From contig CAZKNF010000005.1 in NCBI GenBank assembly GCA_964554105.1, positions 1-64,000 on the forward strand: a stretch of 64,000 nt of DNA, written 5' to 3'. Within the stretch, counting starts at the first letter, position 1. Each line of letters opens with the position of its first letter. The translations under genes were made by a program, and so were the position numbers. Source of the DNA: CAZKNF01 sp964554105 (GTDB taxonomy: Bacteria; Bacteroidota; Rhodothermia; Rhodothermales; VXPQ01). Below the pieces are notes generated by a model, which had not been told where the DNA came from, did not search any database, and saw only the letters and a list, made by a program, of their open reading frames with translations. Of the stretch, positions 16,576 through 25,344 are shown one piece after another.

Positions 16576-17853
16576 ATGACGATTCGCTCGACTGCCGCAG
16601 CGTTCGCCGCCGCATTGATATTCGCAGCTTTCGGACCTCTGGATAGTCTGGCTCAGCAAACCGGCATCCAATTCGCCCGGCCCGCCGATCAAGGCGGCAT
16701 CAATGTGTTCGAGCCTCCCAAGGAAGATACGGTCCCCTTCGAAGGGCTGCGGGTCCGATGGGGAGCCGCATTTGCGCAGCAGTTCCAGTCATTGAGCCAC
16801 GACAACGAGTCCCTTACCGATTTGGTCGAGATCGGCTCAGGATTCAATCTGGCCAGTGCAAATCTCAATCTCGACGCCCAGCTAGCCGATGGTGTACGTG
16901 TTAATCTGATAACCTACCTCTCGGCGCGCCGTCACCCCGAAGCGTGGGTGAAAGGCGGATTCTTTCAGATCGACAAAGTGCCGTTCTTTGAAAGTGACGT
17001 GCTCGACGAGGTCATGGAGTACGTGACCGTGAGGCTCGGCCATTTCGAGATCAACTACGGCGATGCACACTTCCGGCGCACGGACAACGGCAATGCGATA
17101 TACAATCCGCTGGTGGGCAACTACCTTATGGATTCATTCACGACCGAGATCGGTGGTGAGTTGTATGTCCGTTCGAACGGATTCCTGGCGATGGGGGGCA
17201 TCACCGGCGGGGAGATCCAGGGGAGCGTGCTCCGACCCGACGATCGCGCGCCTTCGGTCTACGGGAAGCTGGGATTCGATCGGACCGTCTCGCCCGACCT
17301 CAGGCTTCGGCTCACTGGATCCGTGTACAAGACCGAGAAGTCACTCAATAACACGCTTTTCTCCGGTGATCGCGCGGGATCTCGCTACTACATGGTCCTT
17401 TCGCCACCCGGATCGACACCCGCAGAAACCGCGAACTCCGGCCGTGTCATCCCCAATCTGCGCAACGAGGTGACCGCCATCCAGGTCAACCCGTTCATAA
17501 AGTACGGCGGTCTCGAACTGTTCGGCGTCATCGAACGTGCCGAGGGCAATAACGTAGGGGAGGATGAAGATCGGAGCTGGTCACACATCGCCGGCGAAGC
17601 CGTCTACCGGTTCGGTCCGCAGGAACAGGTGTATCTCGGAGGTCGCTACAGCGTGGCCAGCGGCCGGCTCCCGGGGTATGCCGATGACGTTACGGTGGAC
17701 CGCCTTCAGGTCGGAGGCGGCTGGTTCGTCACGCGCAACGTGCTCGCGAAGCTGGAGTATGTGACGCAGAACTATGATGACTTCCTCTCGCCCGCAATCG
17801 AAAGCGGAGGCGAATTTAGCGGCATCATGATCGAGGGGGTTGTCGCGTTTTAG
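16576..17853 (+). CDS. Outer-membrane porin-like beta-barrel
   Basis: The frame opens at 16456, but AGGAG 8 nt before the ATG at 16576 and the following signal peptide (TIRSTAAAFAAALIFAAFG) fix the start (425 aa). The mature protein alternates polar and hydrophobic residues along most of its length, with strands such as GLRVRWGAAFAQQFQ, GVRVNLITYLSARR, GGELYVRSNGFLAMG and a final GIMIEGVVAF ending in Phe, as outer-membrane barrels do. RLGHFEINYGDAHFRRTDN resembles phosphate-selective-porin-like and other 16- to 18-strand barrels. It faces away from the sulfatase gene across a 280-bp spacer and may bring the substrate or export the product of that cluster. The exact family is not certain. Confidence 0.75.
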   Translation: MTIRSTAAAFAAALIFAAFGPLDSLAQQTGIQFARPADQGGINVFEPPKEDTVPFEGLRVRWGAAFAQQFQSLSHDNESLTDLVEIGSGFNLASANLNLDAQLADGVRVNLITYLSARRHPEAWVKGGFFQIDKVPFFESDVLDEVMEYVTVRLGHFEINYGDAHFRRTDNGNAIYNPLVGNYLMDSFTTEIGGELYVRSNGFLAMGGITGGEIQGSVLRPDDRAPSVYGKLGFDRTVSPDLRLRLTGSVYKTEKSLNNTLFSGDRAGSRYYMVLSPPGSTPAETANSGRVIPNLRNEVTAIQVNPFIKYGGLELFGVIERAEGNNVGEDEDRSWSHIAGEAVYRFGPQEQVYLGGRYSVASGRLPGYADDVTVDRLQVGGGWFVTRNVLAKLEYVTQNYDDFLSPAIESGGEFSGIMIEGVVAF

Positions 17854-17969
17854 ATCGCCGGCGACGTCGAGATCCCGGCTGCATCACCATCTGCTGCACC
17901 GTAAGTTTGAGGAGGCCGTTCCGTGCGCGGAACGCCGATCCAATAGAACGGAATAACTTCCATACGCCA

Positions 17970-19685
17970 ATGCGAATACGATCCCTCCTTCTGCTGTTTG
18001 TGCTGACCGCCGTATCCGCATGCGACATGCCGCAAGGCGATGCGCCTGACGCTGTAGCCGGAGACACGCTTGACGCAGGTCCGGAAATCTCCGAATCCGT
18101 GTTTGCGGCCATCGACAGTGCCGCGATTCGCAGTCACATCGCCACGCTGTCGAGCGACGAGTTCGAGGGCCGCGGAACCGGCACCCGCGGCGAGGAGCTC
18201 ACGATCAACTACATTCGAGACGAGATGCAGCGGCTGGGTGTCGAGGGCGCGATGCCGGACGGATCGTACTTCCAGCAGGTGCCGCTGCTGGGATCGCGGC
18301 CGGTCACCCTCGGTGCGCTGACACTCACACCGGACGACGGCGAGTCCGTCGAGCTGGCATTCGGCGATGAATTCATTGCATCGACCGACCTAGACGCGAA
18401 CGCGGCTTCGATCGACGGCGACATGATCTTCGTCGGATACGGCGTACAGTCGGAGGCCTATGATTGGGACGACTATAAGGATGTAGATGTCTCGGGCAAG
18501 ATCCTCGTGGGATTTGTGAACGACCCGCCGGCGACGGACGACGAACCCGGCCTCTTCCAGGCAGACACGCTCACGTATGCGGGGCGCTGGACCTATAAAT
18601 ATGAGGAGGCGCGGCGCAGAGGGGCGGCGGGCATGTTCCTGATTCACACCGAAGAGACCGCGGGATATCCCTTCAGCGTTCTCGCGAACGGCGCGCGCGG
18701 CGAGCAGATTCAGCTCGCGCAATCCGATGAGCGCCCACTCGACCTCAAAGGGTGGATCACGCAAGATCCCGCCCGGCAGCTCGCGGAGATGAGCGGCTCG
18801 ACGCTCGAGGAATGGTTCGATGCGGCGGCAACGCGCGATTTCGAGCCACAGGAGCTGCCCGTGGCGGCGCAGCTCGCGATGGAGTTCGAAACCAGGCGCT
18901 TCGAGGGAACGAACGTGATCGGACGCGTGGCCGGTGACACCTCGCCTGACGAAGTCGTCGTGTATACCGCCCATCACGACCATCTGGGAATCGATGAAGA
19001 GATGCAGTCTCGCGGTGAGGACGGAATCTACAACGGTGCGACGGACAACGCTTCGGGGATCGCGATGGTGCTGGCCGTCGCCGACGCATTCACCCGCCTG
19101 CCGGAACCGCCGGAACGATCGGTGCTCTTCATGACCCTGACGGCCGAGGAATCCGGACTCCTTGGTGCGCAGTATTACGTGGAGAATCCCATCGTGCCGA
19201 TGTCCCAGACGATCGCAAACATAAATCTGGACAGCGGAAATCTCCTCGGTCGGACGCACGACATCGTCGGAATCGGCTCGGAACGCAGCGATATGGCCGC
19301 ACTTCTGCGGCAGGCCGCCGCCGCGGAAGACATGACGGTCAGCGCGGACGTGCAGCCGAACCAGGGCCTGTTTTTCCGCAGCGATCAGCTGCACTTCGCT
19401 CGAAGCGGCGTGCCGGCCGTCTTCGTCAATACCGGACGTGATTTCATCGGCCGCGATGAGGACTACGGCGAGCGCATAATGGCCGAGTACCGCAGCGAAC
19501 GCTACCATCAGCCCTCCGACACGCTCGGGGCGACGACGCCGCTGGGCGGACTCATCCAGCAGACGCGCGTCGCCCTGCGGCTGGGCTATCGGATCGCCGG
19601 CTCCGACATTCGACCTCAGTGGAACCCGGGGCAGGATTTCGCCGAGGCACGCCGGCTGTCGGAGGAAGAGGCGCAATTGGATTAG
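17970..19685 (+). CDS. M28-family metallopeptidase lipoprotein
   Basis: The frame opens at 17907; the ATG at 17970 begins a lipoprotein signal (MRIRSLLLLFVLTAVSAC), giving 571 aa with the acylated Cys at 18. A dimer-like N-terminal part (IRSHIATLSSDEFEGRGTGTRG) is typical of M28 aminopeptidases with an inserted PA domain at about 110-290 (YGVQSEAYDWDDYKDVDVSG, ARRRGAAGMFLIH). The co-catalytic zinc ligands follow: TAHHDHLG, NGATDNASGIAMVL with the bridging Asp, LTAEESGLLGAQYY with the Glu pair, and ANINLDSGN. It would trim N-terminal residues from peptides in the periplasm or at the cell surface. A complete, unremarkable member; it is followed by a separate transcription unit at 19792. Confidence 0.92.
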   Translation: MRIRSLLLLFVLTAVSACDMPQGDAPDAVAGDTLDAGPEISESVFAAIDSAAIRSHIATLSSDEFEGRGTGTRGEELTINYIRDEMQRLGVEGAMPDGSYFQQVPLLGSRPVTLGALTLTPDDGESVELAFGDEFIASTDLDANAASIDGDMIFVGYGVQSEAYDWDDYKDVDVSGKILVGFVNDPPATDDEPGLFQADTLTYAGRWTYKYEEARRRGAAGMFLIHTEETAGYPFSVLANGARGEQIQLAQSDERPLDLKGWITQDPARQLAEMSGSTLEEWFDAAATRDFEPQELPVAAQLAMEFETRRFEGTNVIGRVAGDTSPDEVVVYTAHHDHLGIDEEMQSRGEDGIYNGATDNASGIAMVLAVADAFTRLPEPPERSVLFMTLTAEESGLLGAQYYVENPIVPMSQTIANINLDSGNLLGRTHDIVGIGSERSDMAALLRQAAAAEDMTVSADVQPNQGLFFRSDQLHFARSGVPAVFVNTGRDFIGRDEDYGERIMAEYRSERYHQPSDTLGATTPLGGLIQQTRVALRLGYRIAGSDIRPQWNPGQDFAEARRLSEEEAQLD

Positions 19686-19712
19686 CGAGGGCTAACCTGC
19701 TTGAATGCATTA

Positions 19713-19736
19713 TTGATGTATTCATTTTGATGTATT
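19713..19736. promoter_or_regulatory. Direct repeat TTGATGTATT x2 in AT-rich leader
   Basis: TTGATGTATT occurs at 19713-19722 and 19727-19736, 14 bp apart start to start, in the only strongly AT-rich stretch of this area. It is 56 bp before the flavoenzyme start at 19792. It could be a promoter with tandem -35-like elements or a regulator site. No binding protein can be named. Confidence 0.4.
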
Positions 19737-19791
19737 TCTATATTGAAAAGGCACGTCAATAACTCTTCTCCATTCGACGGAGCGACGGCCG

Positions 19792-21516
19792 ATGTCCAAC
19801 CTCGGTGTAAGGAGGATCCTCACGGAGCCGCACGGCGAGCTCGCGATACGTAGCCGAGCGGGCGCACCTCCCTCCGGCACGGTGAGTCTCCGAACACTAC
19901 TTGAGGGACATGTAGAGGTCAATATTGGAGCCGTTCCCGCTTGGGCAACGTGGATCGGCACTGAGACGGTGCTGAGGCTCCGAACGGCCTTCCCGCGCAC
20001 ACTCGACGAGCTTGTCTGGGTCGTGGACCACGCCAATCGGAACGATCTGCGCCTACGGGTCCCCGGTGCAGGTCACTCTACCTCGGCCGCGGCGCGGCCG
20101 GACGACCTCCGCGTCGGCACGACGGTCTCGGGCGCTGAGAACGCGCGGTGGCTGAAATCGCGGGTCGACGGCCGACGTCATCTGACCGTCCCCGCCAGTA
20201 CCCGCGTCAAAACACTTAATCGCCGGCTGCTGGACGATCGAGGTCTGGCACTTCCAAACATGGGCTCGTTCGACGGGCAGACCGTGGCCGGCGCGCTGTG
20301 CACCGGAACGCACGGATCGAGCATTCACACGGGCCCTATGGCCGAAAGCGTCCGTTCGGTGGACCTGGTGGTGGTAGAGAACTCCGACGACGGCCCACGA
20401 GCCCGTGCGTACCGAATCGAACCAACCGACGGGATCACCGACCCCGCTGCGTTTCATCGAGACCGGGCGCTCCATGGCATGGACCTCATCCAGAACGACA
20501 ATACCTTTTATTCGTCGGTCGTGTCGTTCAACGCGGTCGGCGTGATCGATGCACTGACGATAGAGGTGGTGGACGGCTACTGGCTCAAAGAGGAAAATTC
20601 GGTTCGCAGCTGGTCGAACCTGAAGCTGCTTCTGGAGCCGCAGGCGATGCCCGGATTCGATTTTCAATTGCCACCACTGCTGGCGCAGTCAGACTTTGTC
20701 GAGTTCCTGGTCAACTCGGCGGAAGTACAGCATGACCACCGAGATCCTACGTGCCTGCTGCGGCGGAGAAACCGCGTACCGGCCAGGTCACGACCCGGCG
20801 GGTGGGAAGGTGCCTGGCCGCCCCGCCGTGTACCCAGCGGGCTCGGGCAGGTCTTTACAGAAACCTTCGTGCGGCCCCGCATCGACAATCAGAGTGGCAG
20901 CGTTCTCGGGGCGGTTGATATCGGAAACAGCATTGCAACTAATTTTCGCAATGTAGCCGCCCAAGCACCTTTCGAAGGCGGGCGCCATGAGTCGCGAAGC
21001 CATTTGGTGCTCCGGCGGGAAAGAGATGATTCGCAGATCGATGAGGCGCCCGAGCCGCCACCCGAGGCAATTTCTAACGAAATTGCCGTACCGCTGGAGC
21101 AGACGATAGAAGCCGTCGACGCAGTGCTCAGGGTCATGAGAACGAGCAATCATTTCTATGCCGTACCCTTCAGCGTACGGTTCGTTCGTGCTTCGAAGCA
21201 TTACCTGGCGCCCCAGTTCGGCCGGCCTACCACTATGATCGAGGTGCCGATGGTGCTGCCCAACCGCCCGCGTGTCCGGCGACGCGACATGCCGGCATTT
21301 CGAGACGCGCTCGAGCAGATCGAGAATGAACTCTGCTATGGCACGGCGGCTGTCGGAGGGCGCCCACACTGGGGCCAGTATCACACCATAAATCGCGAAA
21401 GACTCGAACGACTCGGATATTCGCGCCTCGCGACCTTCGAGACAGTACGGCGACGGTTCAACGCCGGCGGCACGTTCGACAATCGACATACTCGTCAAAT
21501 CGGATTGGGGAGCTAA
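19792..21516 (+). CDS. FAD-linked oxidase, aldonolactone/alditol-oxidase-like
   Basis: 574 aa without signal peptide. The N-terminal half is a PCMH-type FAD-binding domain: AFPRTLDELVWVVDHANR, LRVPGAGHSTSAAA, then GSFDGQTVAGALCTGTHGSS near residue 165, where the conserved Gly-Thr-His-Gly segment contacts FAD. The C-terminal part resembles the D-arabinono-1,4-lactone oxidase domain (VPFSVRFVRASKHYLAP, RPHWGQYHTI), with HWG(Q/K) being the characteristic end motif. Such enzymes oxidise aldonolactones or alditols with O2. Between about 330 and 420 there is an Arg- and Pro-rich insertion (RNRVPARSRPGGWEGAWPPR) not usual in the family. The next gene starts 2 nt after its stop, so the pair is translationally coupled. 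Confidence 0.85.
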   Translation: MSNLGVRRILTEPHGELAIRSRAGAPPSGTVSLRTLLEGHVEVNIGAVPAWATWIGTETVLRLRTAFPRTLDELVWVVDHANRNDLRLRVPGAGHSTSAAARPDDLRVGTTVSGAENARWLKSRVDGRRHLTVPASTRVKTLNRRLLDDRGLALPNMGSFDGQTVAGALCTGTHGSSIHTGPMAESVRSVDLVVVENSDDGPRARAYRIEPTDGITDPAAFHRDRALHGMDLIQNDNTFYSSVVSFNAVGVIDALTIEVVDGYWLKEENSVRSWSNLKLLLEPQAMPGFDFQLPPLLAQSDFVEFLVNSAEVQHDHRDPTCLLRRRNRVPARSRPGGWEGAWPPRRVPSGLGQVFTETFVRPRIDNQSGSVLGAVDIGNSIATNFRNVAAQAPFEGGRHESRSHLVLRRERDDSQIDEAPEPPPEAISNEIAVPLEQTIEAVDAVLRVMRTSNHFYAVPFSVRFVRASKHYLAPQFGRPTTMIEVPMVLPNRPRVRRRDMPAFRDALEQIENELCYGTAAVGGRPHWGQYHTINRERLERLGYSRLATFETVRRRFNAGGTFDNRHTRQIGLGS

Positions 21517-21518
21517 CC

Positions 21519-22316
21519 ATGGCATCCGACATATTGCTGGGAAACGGCACCATCGAACTCGTCGACGCTAGTTCGGTCACAATCAGCGACGACGATGGTC
21601 GCACATTCGTCCGGATAGAGGGCCGGCTCACGGTGAGCGGCGAAGCAGCCGCAGAAGCGCTCTCCACCGAGGCGCTCGTGGTTGGTACGGGCGCTCCCGG
21701 CGAATCCCGACCCCTCGGCCGACTTACGGTGAATGGCGCCAATGGCCATGACATCCTCGAGGTTCGTGGTCGTGGCGGCACGAACTCCCTCGCTGAACTG
21801 AACCTCGGAAGCGCACAATATCCTGGCCAGCTCAAAATTCGAGCTAGTGGGCAGCATTTCTTGATTACTCCAACAGAGGTGAGGGGAGCTTCTGCGTCCA
21901 TCGGCACCATCGAGTCCGGAGACCTGACCGTAGGCCAGGGAGCCCCCGGCGAACCACGCGAGGCGGGAGTCGTCAGGCTCCTGAACGACGGAGGCACGGA
22001 GACGATCGAAATCGACGCCGGTGGTGTCGACATCCAAAAACCGTCCATCAAGGTCCGGTGGAAGACGGCCGTTCTGGCGCGGACCGGAACCGGCACCAGA
22101 TTTCCTCACCAACCCGGCAACGATGGCCGCATCCCCAGCCTGCCGGATAACGATGACCGTTTTCCCAACCTGCCCGGCAGCTCCGACGACGATGATGATG
22201 ATGAAGGAATGCAGTGGGAGCAGGTGGAGATCGATCTGGTGGAAGAGGTGCTGACCCTTAGAGAGCAGGTAAAGAACCTCACGGAGCGCCTCACCGCTCT
22301 GGAAACCAGCGGCTGA
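21519..22316 (+). CDS. Fibre-like protein with internal repeat and coiled coil, unknown
   Basis: 265 aa, starting 2 nt after the flavoenzyme stop. It has no signal peptide. Residues about 1-185 are beta-rich and contain a degenerate repeat: VGTGAPGESRPLGRLTVNG (about 63-81) and VGQGAPGEPREAGVVRLLN (about 138-156), each followed by a hydrophobic strand (HDILEV, ETIEI). A linker of two short units (RIPSLPDNDDRFPNLPGSS) leads into an Asp run and then a C-terminal heptad coiled coil (VEEVLTLREQVKNLTERLTALE). This layout of beta repeat, flexible linker and coiled coil is that of trimeric fibres, as in phage tail spikes or surface fibres. I do not recognise the family. Its tight coupling to an oxidase suggests a structural or targeting partner. 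Confidence 0.65.
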   Translation: MASDILLGNGTIELVDASSVTISDDDGRTFVRIEGRLTVSGEAAAEALSTEALVVGTGAPGESRPLGRLTVNGANGHDILEVRGRGGTNSLAELNLGSAQYPGQLKIRASGQHFLITPTEVRGASASIGTIESGDLTVGQGAPGEPREAGVVRLLNDGGTETIEIDAGGVDIQKPSIKVRWKTAVLARTGTGTRFPHQPGNDGRIPSLPDNDDRFPNLPGSSDDDDDDEGMQWEQVEIDLVEEVLTLREQVKNLTERLTALETSG

Positions 22317-22425
22317 ACGTCTATCCATTCTCTTGAGAGGAGTCTGACCATATGCGTCCGAAACGTTCTCAATCATTTCGACCATCACAAACTCCAGAAG
22401 CTAATAGGCCGTAAAGAGATCTCAG

Positions 22426-23598
22426 ATGTACGCGGCCGCTGTCACAGGCACAAACGGAAAAACGTCTACGATCGAGTTCGCCCGGCAGCTGCTTGCGCGC
22501 GATTCGGTACGCGCCGTTTCCGTGGGCACCCTCGGCACGAAGGACGTGCGCCGCACGCAGTCAACGCCGTTCTTCCTGAGTCGACCAGGTTGCTGGGCGC
22601 GCTATCTCGACGAACTCGCTATCGACTATGATGCCGCCGTACTCGAGGCTTACAGCGGCGGATTGGCTGCCGGCGAATGGGACGGTACACCGCTGAATAC
22701 CGCCGTGCTGACCACCTTTGGACACGACCATTTCGACGTCCACGGCAGCCGTCGTGCGTACGCCCGCGCCAAGCTCCGGCTTTTCGAGCGCGGACTTCCG
22801 GCGGGGGCGACCGCCGTCGTCTCCACCCGATGCGAGTTGGCGCCCCACGTGAAGAAGATCGGCCGCGACCGGCATCACCACGTAATCACCTATGGATCCG
22901 AAGGCGACGTCGTGCTGCGATCGGCGAGTCCCATCGATGGCGGCATGGCCGTGAACGTCGAGGCGTTCGGCATGAAGAGAGAGCTGGTCGTGTCGGTCTC
23001 TGCGGATTTCCTGGTCGACAACGCCCTGGCTGCAGTCTGCGTGGCAGCAGCCGCAGGCGTCGACGTGTCGACCGCTCTGGACGGCCTGGCCGACGTGAGT
23101 ACGCCGCCCGGCCGCATGCAATACTTCAACGCACCCTCGGGCTCCCGGATATTTGTGGATCTCGCCCACACGCCCGACGGTCTCTCGGCCGTTCTGGACT
23201 TCGCCCGCCGGCTCGGCGGTCGTCGCGTCATCGTGGTATTCGGATGCGGCGGCGGGCGCGATGCTTCGAAGCGACCGGAGATGGGCAGGGTGGCGGCGCG
23301 GCTCGCCGATGACGTGATCGTCACGGATGACAACGTGAGGACGGAGAACGCCGGAAATATTCGCGCTGAGATCCTCGAAGGATGCCCGCAAGCGGAAGAG
23401 ATCCCTGATCGCATCACCGCAATCCAAACGGCAGTTGAGCGCAGCGGACCAGACGACGTGCTTCTAGTCTGTGGGCGCGGCGTCGAAGCAATGCAGAACG
23501 TGGGAAACTTCCAGCGCCCGTGCAATGATGCCGAAATTGTACGCCGCGCGCTGCAGCAGGCCGACCGCGCGTTGCAGCACCCCGACCGCCTCTCGTGA
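22426..23598 (+). CDS. MurE-like Mur ligase lacking the N-terminal domain
   Basis: 390 aa, whereas MurE is about 490. The protein begins almost at the P-loop (GTNGKT at about 8-13), so the UMP-binding N-terminal domain is missing. The ATPase core is otherwise complete: TTFGHDHFDVHGSRRAYARAK has the metal and carbamylated-Lys region, VDNALAAVCVAAAAG and STPPGRMQYF are the usual joints, and HTPDGL with VIVVFGCGGGRD mark the C-terminal domain. At about 302-305 the meso-diaminopimelate motif DNPR of MurE reads DNVR. It sits outside any cell-wall cluster, behind a flavoenzyme and a fibre-like gene. It probably ligates an amino acid to a carboxylate other than UDP-MurNAc-dipeptide, but that is inference. 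Confidence 0.8.
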   Translation: MYAAAVTGTNGKTSTIEFARQLLARDSVRAVSVGTLGTKDVRRTQSTPFFLSRPGCWARYLDELAIDYDAAVLEAYSGGLAAGEWDGTPLNTAVLTTFGHDHFDVHGSRRAYARAKLRLFERGLPAGATAVVSTRCELAPHVKKIGRDRHHHVITYGSEGDVVLRSASPIDGGMAVNVEAFGMKRELVVSVSADFLVDNALAAVCVAAAAGVDVSTALDGLADVSTPPGRMQYFNAPSGSRIFVDLAHTPDGLSAVLDFARRLGGRRVIVVFGCGGGRDASKRPEMGRVAARLADDVIVTDDNVRTENAGNIRAEILEGCPQAEEIPDRITAIQTAVERSGPDDVLLVCGRGVEAMQNVGNFQRPCNDAEIVRRALQQADRALQHPDRLS

Positions 23599-23647
23599 TC
23601 GCTTAACGACGTGTGTGCTCGCGTACGCTCGTCGCCCGACGACACGG

Positions 23648-25252
23648 CTAATTCCGTTTGTCGAATGATCCATCAAAGTCCGGTACGCCGTAGGTCGTCA
23701 GCCAGAGGGTCTGATACCGTTCCGCCTCACGATCCCAGTGCGCATCATCCCACCCCAGTTCCGTCTGAACTATGGGCCGCATCTGATCGAGCCAGGGAAT
23801 GCCCCCTTTCTCCGCCGTCAGGCCGATCCGGAGGCGCCGTAGAAGCAGATCATCAAGGTGCCGCACGGCCTCTGTCTGCAGTATCCAGCGCATTTCCGCC
23901 CTGCAGGTGTGCAGACCCGGTATAGAGGCGCGATCTTCGATCGGTGCATCGACCAGTGCCACCAACCCATCTATACCATACCGGGCCAGCATGGATTGCG
24001 CCGTTGCGGGCTCCACGCCGAGTTCGGACGGCAAAGCTACTCCTCCTTCGGCAGCCGGCGTGCCGCTATCGTCTCGTTTCAGTTCCGGCAGATCATCACG
24101 TATTTTTTTCAGCACGTGCCGCGCGGTGGACAGGAACGTGGTGAGCTTACCGCCGGTGACGGTGAGCAATCCGTCCTCCGACCAGATCGCCTCTTGGCGG
24201 GAAGCCTGTGCAGGATCCGCCGTGTCGGTATCCACAATCGGCCGCACGCCGGAATAAGTCGCCTGGATGTCAGAACGCGTCAGCCCCAGCGACGGGAAAA
24301 GATCGTTCACGCTCTCAAGAAGATAGATTGCCTCGCCCGGGGTGATGCGGGGTTCGTCGTCGAGCGACTCGGCGTGCTCGACCGCCGTGCTACCGACGAG
24401 CGTAACCCCTTCCCACGGAATGAAATAGATCGGACTATGTGAGACTGGATGCAGCGTGGCGACGGCCTGGCGAATGGGAAGTCGGCGGTGTGGAAAAACG
24501 AGATGGCTGCCGCGAACAAGCCGCACGCTCGGCGGCCTTGCCAGCTGTCCACGCAGCCGATCGGCCCATGGCCCGGTCGCGTTGACGACCACTCGCGCGC
24601 GAATCTCCGCGCACGCACTCGTCTCGCGGTCGAGGAGCCGGACGCCGTCGACGCGACCGACCTCGTTTCGCATGAGATCTGTGGCGGTCACATAGTTCAA
24701 GGCGTGCCCGCCGCGACGGCATCCCTGGCCGATGATGTGAAGGACGAGCCTGGCATCGTCGGTCGTGGCATCGCTGAACGTGAATGCACCGCTCAGGAGC
24801 GGCGTAAAGGCCGCAGGAGGAATCGCGACCGAACCCGGCTGCAGGCGGCGATGGAACCGAACGCGTCCGGAAAGCAGATCGTATGCGCTGAGCAGACACG
24901 AGAGCTGCCATGGCGGCGGCATCCGCTCATCCGAGAACGTCGGAAGCAAGAAGTCTGTCTGATTGACCAGCCCGGCCATGGTGCTGACCATGCGATCACG
25001 CGAACGAATCGCACCCCGCGCCATTCCGATATCCAGCCGCTTCAGATAGTGGAGACCACCATGCACGAGCTTCGACGAGCGACTCGAGGTGCCGGAGGCG
25101 AAATCGTTCTGCTCGACAAGCAAGACGCGCAGCCCCCGCCGTGCGGCCTCGTACAATACGCCGGCGCCTGTAATCCCACCGCCGATCACGAGCACGTCCC
25201 ACGGAATGCAGGCGAGGGCGGACAGCGATCGATTCGATGAAAGGCCGAACAT
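23648..25252 (-). CDS. glpD: Glycerol-3-phosphate dehydrogenase, FAD-dependent
   Basis: 534 aa from the ATG at 25252; a TTG at 25276 would add eight residues. The N-terminal FAD motif is DVLVIGGGITGAGVLYEAAR, followed by the GlpD signature ASGTSSRSSKLVHGGLHYL. Further family segments are RVVVNATGPWADRL, YFIPWEGVTLVGSTAVEH, YSGVRPIVDTD and VTGGKLTTFLSTA, and the C-terminal helical domain is present. The enzyme oxidises sn-glycerol 3-phosphate to dihydroxyacetone phosphate at the inner face of the cytoplasmic membrane and passes electrons to quinone. No glpK or glpF lies beside it. It converges on the MurE-like gene with a 50-bp spacer. Confidence 0.93.
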   Translation of the reverse strand: MFGLSSNRSLSALACIPWDVLVIGGGITGAGVLYEAARRGLRVLLVEQNDFASGTSSRSSKLVHGGLHYLKRLDIGMARGAIRSRDRMVSTMAGLVNQTDFLLPTFSDERMPPPWQLSCLLSAYDLLSGRVRFHRRLQPGSVAIPPAAFTPLLSGAFTFSDATTDDARLVLHIIGQGCRRGGHALNYVTATDLMRNEVGRVDGVRLLDRETSACAEIRARVVVNATGPWADRLRGQLARPPSVRLVRGSHLVFPHRRLPIRQAVATLHPVSHSPIYFIPWEGVTLVGSTAVEHAESLDDEPRITPGEAIYLLESVNDLFPSLGLTRSDIQATYSGVRPIVDTDTADPAQASRQEAIWSEDGLLTVTGGKLTTFLSTARHVLKKIRDDLPELKRDDSGTPAAEGGVALPSELGVEPATAQSMLARYGIDGLVALVDAPIEDRASIPGLHTCRAEMRWILQTEAVRHLDDLLLRRLRIGLTAEKGGIPWLDQMRPIVQTELGWDDAHWDREAERYQTLWLTTYGVPDFDGSFDKRN

Positions 25253-25344
25253 CACACAAACCAGGGGTTCGTTCAAGAAAGCTGGTGCGAAGGGGCACGA
25301 AACCCGCTCCTATATCATCATCGATCCTCAGCCTCTCTCCGACG

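Noticed and set aside
18390..19676. 428-codon frame antisense to the M28 peptidase
   Set aside because: The plus strand encodes a complete peptidase with signal and all metal ligands; the antisense reading has no motif.
22183..22206. GAT/GAC run as a possible microsatellite or frameshift site
   Set aside because: It encodes a short Asp run inside a linker and the frame is kept on both sides; mixed codons make slippage less likely.
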